From Nitrospira sp. (GTDB taxonomy: Bacteria > Nitrospirota > Nitrospiria > Nitrospirales > Nitrospiraceae): a stretch of DNA of 20,960 nt. The stretch spans positions 2,116-23,075 of the forward strand of contig JABMDE010000087.1 in NCBI GenBank assembly GCA_015904055.1, written 5' to 3'. Numbering within the stretch: position 1 is the first letter of the stretch; each line of letters starts with the position of its first letter. Under the pieces are notes generated by a model. The model was not told the origin of the DNA and made no database searches. It was given only the letters and a program-made list of their open reading frames with translations. Both the position numbers and the translations under genes were made by a program. Shown piece by piece: positions 15,377-20,960 of this stretch.

Positions 15377-16123
15377 TTAATACTTTACGAATTTTGATCG
15401 GCCCCGCAGTCCGATCAGGTGACGCGGCAATGTCCCGATCGCCGCTTGCGCTTCAGCCTGGGCCACGGTCAATGCGTGATCGATCGACAGCGGCCCCACA
15501 CGACGGCGTTCAAGCGCATAGAGATGTCCGCCGACGCCCAGCACCCGTCCGATGTCGGCGCACAAGGTTCGGATGTAGGTGCCCTTTGAACAGACGACAT
15601 TCAAGGTCACATCACGACCTTCGACAGCAAGAATGTCCAGCGCATGAATGACGATCGTCCGCTCCGCCCGGTCAACGGTCTCACCGGCCCTCGCTGCCTT
15701 GTAGAGTGGCCGTCCCCCCACTTTCACCGCTGAATACATCGGCGGCATCTGCCGCTGAGGGCCACGAAACTTTGCAATCGTTTCACGAAGTACCTCTTCG
15801 CGGACTGTGCTCGGATCGATGCGTACAAGGACTTTACCTGTGGCATCCTGCGTGTCGGTCGTTTCACCGAGACGGAGAATTGCGCGGTATTCCTTATCCC
15901 AATCAACCAAGTATTCGGACACCCGCGTCGCGCGCCCCACCAACACCGGCAAGACCCCGGTCGCCGCCGGGTCGAGCGTGCCTGCATGTCCGACTTTCAC
16001 CCCTCCCAATATTGCACGCATCTTTGCCACGACATCGTGAGATGTCCAGCCCGCTTCCTTGTTCACGACCAGAACTCCGTCGGCAACTGCGGTCATCGAA
16101 CTTGGGTGCGTGACAGTGCTCAT
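15377..16123 (-). CDS. truB: tRNA pseudouridine-55 synthase TruB, apparently truncated at the C-terminus
   Basis: TruB converts U55 in the T-loop of tRNAs to pseudouridine. The catalytic core is intact: VLVVNKEAGWTSHDVV, GHAGTLDPAATGVLPV (catalytic Asp51), YRAILRLGETTDTQDATG, RQMPPMYSAVKVGGRPLYKAAR and CSKGTYIRTLCADIGRVLG. I start at the ATG at 16123, 4 nt after the rbfA stop; an ATG at 16096 is an alternative. The product is 248 residues, whereas relatives are about 290-315. It ends with LIGLRG and then an odd RSKFVKY. In another frame, immediately there, the sequence reads PIKIRKVLTEIESLD and a stop at 15354-15356. That looks like a normal TruB tail, so an out-of-frame deletion of the C-terminal segment is likely. 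Confidence 0.9.
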   Translation of the reverse strand: MSTVTHPSSMTAVADGVLVVNKEAGWTSHDVVAKMRAILGGVKVGHAGTLDPAATGVLPVLVGRATRVSEYLVDWDKEYRAILRLGETTDTQDATGKVLVRIDPSTVREEVLRETIAKFRGPQRQMPPMYSAVKVGGRPLYKAARAGETVDRAERTIVIHALDILAVEGRDVTLNVVCSKGTYIRTLCADIGRVLGVGGHLYALERRRVGPLSIDHALTVAQAEAQAAIGTLPRHLIGLRGRSKFVKY

Positions 16124-16127
16124 CGAC

Positions 16128-16541
16128 TTAGGCCCCCGGTGTCGTTCGCTCCGGACCCTCCGGCAACGACGACGCACTGTTCTGCTCACCGCTTCCGTGC
16201 AATCCATCCAAGAGCCGCATGATCCGGTCACCACGCAGGCCGCTGACATCTTTCTTAAAGATCACTTCCGGCAGATATCGCAGCGTGAGCCGCCGGCCCA
16301 ATTCGGCCCGCACAAATCCGCTGGCCTTCGACAACCCGGCAAAGGTATCGCGCTCGGCCTGTTCCGTTTCCATCGTCGTGACGAAGACGTGGGCGATTCT
16401 TAGATCAGCCGTCAACTCGACGCCGGTCACCGTAACAGAATGCACCCGCGGATCTTTGATTTTTCGCATCAAGATATCCGCAACTTCCATCCGGATCTGA
16501 TCGGCAACCCGATCCGCCCGTTTGTAGGTGGTCTTGGACAT
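16128..16541 (-). CDS. rbfA: Ribosome-binding factor A
   Basis: RbfA is a KH-fold late maturation factor of the 30S subunit and is needed for 16S rRNA 5'-end processing and cold adaptation. The 137-residue product shows the family layout: RADRVADQIRMEVADILMRK, KDPRVHSVTVTGVELTADLR, AHVFVTTM and the second helix region LSKASGFVRAELGRRLTLRY followed by LPEVIF. The tail after residue 115 is low-complexity and poorly conserved, as usual. It sits 54 nt after ylxP and 4 nt before truB, in the standard infB-rbfA-truB order. Confidence 0.95.
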   Translation of the reverse strand: MSKTTYKRADRVADQIRMEVADILMRKIKDPRVHSVTVTGVELTADLRIAHVFVTTMETEQAERDTFAGLSKASGFVRAELGRRLTLRYLPEVIFKKDVSGLRGDRIMRLLDGLHGSGEQNSASSLPEGPERTTPGA

Positions 16542-16595
16542 TGTGCGCTGATCTGCCGCTCCATCTACTAACCGACGGCACGCATCACGCCGCCG

Positions 16596-16877
16596 CTATA
16601 GCAATTCGAGTTTGGTTCGGACAACCTCGACTGCGGGCATGCTCTTGATGACGTTCAAGGCCTGCTCAAGCACCTGATGAACGTGAGCGCCTTCATTCGC
16701 CACACAGGCCATGCCCAAGACCGACTTCTGCCAGAGATCCTGTCCATCCACTTCAGCGACCGACAGATTGAACTTTCCGTGCAGCCGGTCTTTCAAACTA
16801 TGGAGCACCTGCCGTTTATCTTTGAGCGACCGGCTCTCTGAAATAAATATCTCGACGGTGCAGAGGCCGACGACCAT
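16596..16877 (-). CDS. ylxP: YlxP-like DUF503 protein
   Basis: This 93-residue product has the DUF503 pattern: MVVGLCTVEIFISESRSLKDKRQVL at the start (residues 1-25), then SVAEVDGQDLWQKSVLG, and an alternating C-terminal strand ending VRTKLELL. The family is small and ferredoxin-like in fold, nearly always lies between infB and rbfA, and is linked to 30S maturation (an RbfA-like role has been proposed in Gram-positive bacteria). The ribosome site is weak, and the start lies 19 nt after the infB stop. Confidence 0.9.
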   Translation of the reverse strand: MVVGLCTVEIFISESRSLKDKRQVLHSLKDRLHGKFNLSVAEVDGQDLWQKSVLGMACVANEGAHVHQVLEQALNVIKSMPAVEVVRTKLELL

Positions 16878-16896
16878 ATTCCGCTACCGCACAGGC

Positions 16897-19467
16897 TCAG
16901 AGCTTGGCCGCAATTTTGTCGATGGCATAGGCCTCGATGATGTCGCCGGCCTTCACATCATTGAAATTCTCAACACTCAAGCCGCATTCGTAGCCTTGCT
17001 GTACTTCTTTGACGTCGTCCTTGAAACGCCGCAACGATCCCAGCTTCCCCTGATAGACGACGACGTTGTCTCTGATCACACGCACCCCGGCGCTCGCGCG
17101 TGAAATGGTCCCGTCGACGACATAGGAACCGGCCACCGTGCCCGCCTTGGGAATCGTGAACACCTGACGCACCTCGGCACGCCCCAACGTACGTTCCTTG
17201 AGGGTCGGTTCAAGCAAGCCTTCCATGGCAGCTTTGATATCGGCAATGGCATCGTAAATGATCGTGTACAGCCGGATGTCCACACCTTGCTGTTCCGCCA
17301 ACGACGCGGCCTTCGGCTCCGGTCTGACATTGAAACCGATAATGATGGCGCGAGATGCGGCGGCCAGCAGCACATCGGACTCCATGACCCCGCCTACACC
17401 GTTATGAATGACGCGCAACTTGACGGCTTCAGTCGACAGCTTCTCCACTGATCCGGCCAAGGCCTCGGACGATCCCTGGACATCCGTCTTGATGACAATG
17501 GCCAGTTCCTTCACCGATCCTTCCTGAATCTTTGCGAACAGGTCATCGAGCGAAACTTTGGCAGGACCGACCAACTCGGCGGCTCGCCGTTTCTGGGCGC
17601 GTTCTTCGGCAATCTCTCGGGCAACCCGTTCGTCCGAAACTACCTGGAACACATCACCGGCCGACGGAACACCCGGGAGCCCAATGACTTCGACGGGAAT
17701 GGACGGCCCGGCTTGCTGCGCCTTCACCCCTCGATCGTCGATCAGCGCCCGCACCCGCCCGCTGAATGTTCCAACCACGTAGACATCACCCACTTTGAGC
17801 GTGCCGCCCTGCACCAGCACAGTCGCCACCGGACCACGGCCCCGTTCGATCTTGGCTTCGATGACCGTCCCCTTGGCCTGCCGGTGGGGATCGGCCTTCA
17901 GTTCAAGCACTTCTGACTGGAGCAGGATCATTTCGAGCAATGTATCGAGCCCGGTCTTCTTCTTGGCGGACACTTCCACCATGATCGTGTCACCACCCCA
18001 GGCTTCTGAAATCAAGCCGTGCTCAGAGAGCGCATTTTTTACGCGGTCAGGATTTGCTTCCGGCTTGTCGATCTTGTTCATCGCCACGATCAATGGAACC
18101 CCGGCCGCCTTCGCATGGTGAATAGCTTCGATCGTCTGCGGCATGACTCCGTCATCCGCGGCCACGACCAAAATGACGATGTCGGTGACTTTCGCACCGC
18201 GCGCGCGCATCGAGGTAAACGCCTCATGGCCCGGCGTATCAAGAAACGTCACCAGCTTGCCGCGCACCGGCACCGTATACGCGCCGATATGCTGCGTAAT
18301 CCCACCGGCTTCCCCTTCGGCCACTTTCGTCTGCCGGATCGCATCCAGCAACGACGTCTTCCCATGATCGACATGTCCCATGATGGTGACAACGGGAGGA
18401 CGAGGCTCAAGCCGTTCCTCGCCCCCGGTTTCAACCACGTCTTGCAATAATTCTTCACCGACCTTTTCCACGGCTATTTCGATTTTCACGCCGCTCTCTT
18501 CAGCGATCATCGATGCGGCATCCAGATTCATCGGCTGATTGAAGGTGAGCATCTGGCCCATTTCCATCAACTTGCGCACGATATCGGCCGGTCTCTGACC
18601 GATCAATTCGGCAAATTCCTTGACGCTCGTCCCGGGAGTCAATTTGACACCTTTTTTACGCGGCTTGGTGATCTCGCTCGGAGGGCTGTGATGCAGATGC
18701 TTCGAGCGGTCGTCGCGCCGATGAACGGGAATGGCGCGGAGATCTTGCCAGCGTGCGGCATCCTCTCGGAATTTGACGTCCTGCTGTTCGTCTTTAGGAC
18801 GTCCGGGTTTCCGCGCTTTCTTGAGTTTGTCTTTTTGCCCCTCGGCCTCGATGGCTTCGAAGGCCATACTCTTTTTCTTGGCCGCCACCGCCTCGACCGT
18901 TGCTGCTGCACTCGGCGGTGCAGCCACTGCCGGCTTGACAGGAACGGCTTCCTGCACCGGCACAACGGGAGCAGCTGGCGTCGGGAGGACCACCCCGCTC
19001 GGGGCCGCCGCTTCCACAGGTTGGATACTTTCGGTTTCTACCGCGATCGGCGGCTCCGGAGAAACTTCCGAGAGAGACGCGGCCGTCGGCGCAACGAGAC
19101 TGGCGTCAACTTCGCTGGTCTGTGCGGGAGAAAGCACCTCGTTCGGTTCATCCTCCTTCTTCCGCTTAATCAAAATGCGCCGCTTATCCGGCTTGGCCGA
19201 CTGCTCGACAACCTGACTCTTCACAGCCCCTGCCTTGACATGATGCACGTCATGAGCGGTTTTTATCCCCTGTGGCGTCGACCCTTCGCCGACTTTTCCG
19301 CCGTCCTTGGCGCTCGGAGTAAATTTGTCCAATACTTTCTGAGCGATGTCATCGTCCAGCGCACTGCTATGGGAGGAAACGGACACGCCCATCTTCTTCA
19401 ATTCGGACAGGAGCGTCTTGTTCTCCAGCCCCAACTTCTTGGCAAGTTCATAGACACGCATGCTCAT
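16897..19467 (-). CDS. infB: Translation initiation factor IF-2
   Basis: IF-2 is the GTPase that brings fMet-tRNA to the 30S subunit and promotes subunit joining. The 856 residues show an N-terminal IF2N helix bundle ([20 protein letters not shown]), a long Ala/Pro/Val-rich linker (about 55-270) and a second IF2N-like module with [20 protein letters not shown]. The G domain follows with GHVDHGKT (364-371), DTPGHEAF (from Asp410) and NKID (from Asn464). Domain II has [20 protein letters not shown], and the fMet-tRNA-binding C-terminal domain has [18 protein letters not shown] start at the ATG at 19467; the second ATG, 6 nt on (MRVYEL), is equally plausible. It follows nusA by 17 nt; no ylxR/rplGA gene lies between them. 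Confidence 0.98.
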   Translation of the reverse strand: MSMRVYELAKKLGLENKTLLSELKKMGVSVSSHSSALDDDIAQKVLDKFTPSAKDGGKVGEGSTPQGIKTAHDVHHVKAGAVKSQVVEQSAKPDKRRILIKRKKEDEPNEVLSPAQTSEVDASLVAPTAASLSEVSPEPPIAVETESIQPVEAAAPSGVVLPTPAAPVVPVQEAVPVKPAVAAPPSAAATVEAVAAKKKSMAFEAIEAEGQKDKLKKARKPGRPKDEQQDVKFREDAARWQDLRAIPVHRRDDRSKHLHHSPPSEITKPRKKGVKLTPGTSVKEFAELIGQRPADIVRKLMEMGQMLTFNQPMNLDAASMIAEESGVKIEIAVEKVGEELLQDVVETGGEERLEPRPPVVTIMGHVDHGKTSLLDAIRQTKVAEGEAGGITQHIGAYTVPVRGKLVTFLDTPGHEAFTSMRARGAKVTDIVILVVAADDGVMPQTIEAIHHAKAAGVPLIVAMNKIDKPEANPDRVKNALSEHGLISEAWGGDTIMVEVSAKKKTGLDTLLEMILLQSEVLELKADPHRQAKGTVIEAKIERGRGPVATVLVQGGTLKVGDVYVVGTFSGRVRALIDDRGVKAQQAGPSIPVEVIGLPGVPSAGDVFQVVSDERVAREIAEERAQKRRAAELVGPAKVSLDDLFAKIQEGSVKELAIVIKTDVQGSSEALAGSVEKLSTEAVKLRVIHNGVGGVMESDVLLAAASRAIIIGFNVRPEPKAASLAEQQGVDIRLYTIIYDAIADIKAAMEGLLEPTLKERTLGRAEVRQVFTIPKAGTVAGSYVVDGTISRASAGVRVIRDNVVVYQGKLGSLRRFKDDVKEVQQGYECGLSVENFNDVKAGDIIEAYAIDKIAAKL

Positions 19468-19484
19468 CGGACCGCCCCCGTCTC

Positions 19485-20642
19485 CTAGCTGCTTGCCGTT
19501 TCGCCAGCCTCAGCTCTGGCAGCCTGCCGAGCCTCCTCTTGCAACCGCTGGGCTTCGGCTTCCTCCGCGAGAGCCGCCTTAATTTCCTTATCCCGCTCGA
19601 CTTTCTCTTTTTCGTACTCGGTCGCGCTGATGATATCGATTTTCCAGCTGGTCAACCGCGCCGCCAGCCGTACGTTCTGCCCGTTCTTGCCGATGGCCAA
19701 CGACAACTGGGAGTCAGCCGCGACAACAAGAGCCGACTTCTTTTCTTCGTCGATGCCGACCTTCTCGATCGTCGCAGGATTCAGGGCTTCCGCAATGAAT
19801 ACCCGAGGATCTTGCGTCCAGGTAATGATGTCGATTTTCTCGCCCCGTAATTCACGGACGACCGCCTGCACACGCGACCCCTTGATACCCACACAGGCAC
19901 CGACCGGATCCACGGCTTTTTCCCGCGAGGTAACCGCGATCTTCGTGCGGTCACCCGGTTCCCGGACAACCGACTTGATCTCGATGATCTTTTCCATGAT
20001 TTCAGGCACTTCAAGCTCGAAAAGCTTCGCCACAAATTGCGGATGGCTGCGTGAAAGAATGACCTGCACATCCTTTGGCGTCCGGCGAACTTCCAGCAAC
20101 ATGGCCTTGACCCGATCGCCCCGGCGATACGTTTCCCTGGGAATCTGTTCTTGAATGGGGAGAATCGCTTCCGTCTTCCCGAGATCGACCAGATAATTCC
20201 GTCGCTCCATGCCGAGGATGATGCCGTTTACCAAATCTCCCTGGCGCGTGGAATACTCCTTTTGAACCGCTTCCCACTCTGCCTCACGGACCTTCTGAAA
20301 GATGACTTGCTTGGCCGTCTGCGCCGCAATCCGCCCCAGTTCATTCATTTCAATCAGCGATCCAATCTCGTCGCCGACCTCCGCTTCACTATCGTATTGG
20401 CGGGCCTCCTGCAGCGATATTTCCGCTTTTGGATTGCTGACTTGATCGACGATGATCTTCTTTGAGACGACAGAAATCTCTCCTGTTTTTGGATCGATTT
20501 CGACTTGAATATTTTCAGCTTGACCGAAACGCTTCTTGGCAGCGGTCTGCAGGGCGGACTCGATGGCCCCGATGACTCGTGCCTTGTCGATCCCTTTTTG
20601 GCGTCCGATTTCGTCGATCACAGAGATAAGTTCTCGGTTCAT
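19485..20642 (-). CDS. nusA: Transcription termination/antitermination factor NusA
   Basis: NusA binds RNA polymerase and modulates pausing, termination and rRNA antitermination. The 385-residue product starts with the NusA_N domain ([20 protein letters not shown]). An S1 domain follows ([20 protein letters not shown]), then two KH domains with [19 protein letters not shown] and [20 protein letters not shown]. It ends in a Glu/Ala-rich helix without the acidic repeats of E. coli NusA, which is common outside the gammaproteobacteria. The ATG has AGGAG 8 nt upstream, 51 nt after rimP. Confidence 0.97.
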   Translation of the reverse strand: MNRELISVIDEIGRQKGIDKARVIGAIESALQTAAKKRFGQAENIQVEIDPKTGEISVVSKKIIVDQVSNPKAEISLQEARQYDSEAEVGDEIGSLIEMNELGRIAAQTAKQVIFQKVREAEWEAVQKEYSTRQGDLVNGIILGMERRNYLVDLGKTEAILPIQEQIPRETYRRGDRVKAMLLEVRRTPKDVQVILSRSHPQFVAKLFELEVPEIMEKIIEIKSVVREPGDRTKIAVTSREKAVDPVGACVGIKGSRVQAVVRELRGEKIDIITWTQDPRVFIAEALNPATIEKVGIDEEKKSALVVAADSQLSLAIGKNGQNVRLAARLTSWKIDIISATEYEKEKVERDKEIKAALAEEAEAQRLQEEARQAARAEAGETASS

Positions 20643-20693
20643 GCGTCACGCTCCTGGATCCGATTACCTGCACACACCGGGCTGCTCTTCCGC

Positions 20694-20960
20694 CTAAATT
20701 TTTACAAACAGCCTGGCATCGGCGATCTGTTCCTGTTCCACTCTCAATGTCTGCGATTCAGTCGCCCCTATTGACACGGTCAACGACACTGCCTGTTCAT
20801 CCGCCTCTACCAACCGCCCAATCACACGCCACTGGCCGTTCAGCGGTTGCCGTAGCTTGAGACTGACTTCCTTGCCGATCGCTCGCTGATAGTCTTGAAG
20901 GCGCTTGAAGGGCCGATCGAGACCCGGCGAAGACACTTCCAGTGTGTATGCGTGCGGGAA
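20694..20960 (-). CDS. rimP: Ribosome maturation factor RimP, C-terminal part (start off-window)
   Basis: The frame is open from the right edge to a TAG at 20694-20696, giving the last 88 residues. The visible part contains the family hallmark YTLEVSSPGLDRPF, then the SH3-like C-terminal domain (GKEVSLKLRQPLNGQWRVIG, with LRVEQEQIADARL). RimP acts in early assembly of the 30S subunit. The order rimP-nusA-infB supports the call. The N-terminus lies outside the window. Confidence 0.93.
   Translation of the reverse strand, partial: FPHAYTLEVSSPGLDRPFKRLQDYQRAIGKEVSLKLRQPLNGQWRVIGRLVEADEQAVSLTVSIGATESQTLRVEQEQIADARLFVKI

Overview
This window looks like a chromosomal housekeeping segment from a GC-rich Gram-negative bacterium. 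The gene content, the gene order and the style of the two small exported proteins remind me most of Nitrospira (Nitrospirota). That assignment rests on memory of gene neighbourhoods, not on a database match. I see no phage, transposase, CRISPR array, tRNA or rRNA.

Layout. (1) Positions 1-4602, minus strand: an amino-acid operon read from a good sigma70-type promoter (4574-4602). It runs alaC-like aminotransferase, hom, thrC, then a phosphoglycerate-mutase-like gene cut by the left edge. That last gene resembles the 'proposed homoserine kinase' branch of the family and could supply the ThrB step between Hom and ThrC. (2) Positions 4785-9915, plus strand: a tightly overlapping operon of a pdxJ::nnrD chimera, tsaE, a lapA-like membrane gene and mutS. 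(3) Positions 9944-11179, minus strand: two unrecognised exported proteins with their own upstream region. (4) Positions 11468-20960, minus strand: the classical transcription, translation and RNA-decay cluster rimP (partial)-nusA-infB-ylxP-rbfA-truB-rpsO-pnp, followed by an M16 zinc peptidase gene.

The most striking features are three rearrangements inside otherwise conserved genes. First, PdxJ runs in frame into the dehydratase domain of NnrD. The PdxJ C-terminus and the NnrD epimerase domain are missing, and so is any acpS gene that commonly lies between them. Second, mutS carries a perfect 99-bp in-frame tandem duplication just after the ATPase H-loop. Third, truB ends early, and a plausible C-terminal tail is left in another frame. 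They could be genuine lesions, perhaps in a mutator lineage because mutS itself is altered, or assembly errors. Read mapping would separate these. The other notable point is the threonine operon ending in a mutase-like putative homoserine kinase that has lost a canonical metal-ligand aspartate.

Genes work together as follows: aspartate-family biosynthesis (hom, the mutase-like kinase, thrC) with a transaminase; vitamin B6 synthesis, NAD(P)HX repair, t6A modification and mismatch repair in the plus-strand operon; and ribosome maturation (rimP, rbfA), initiation (infB), elongation and antitermination (nusA), rRNA/tRNA modification (truB), ribosomal protein S15 and mRNA decay (pnp) in the large minus-strand cluster.
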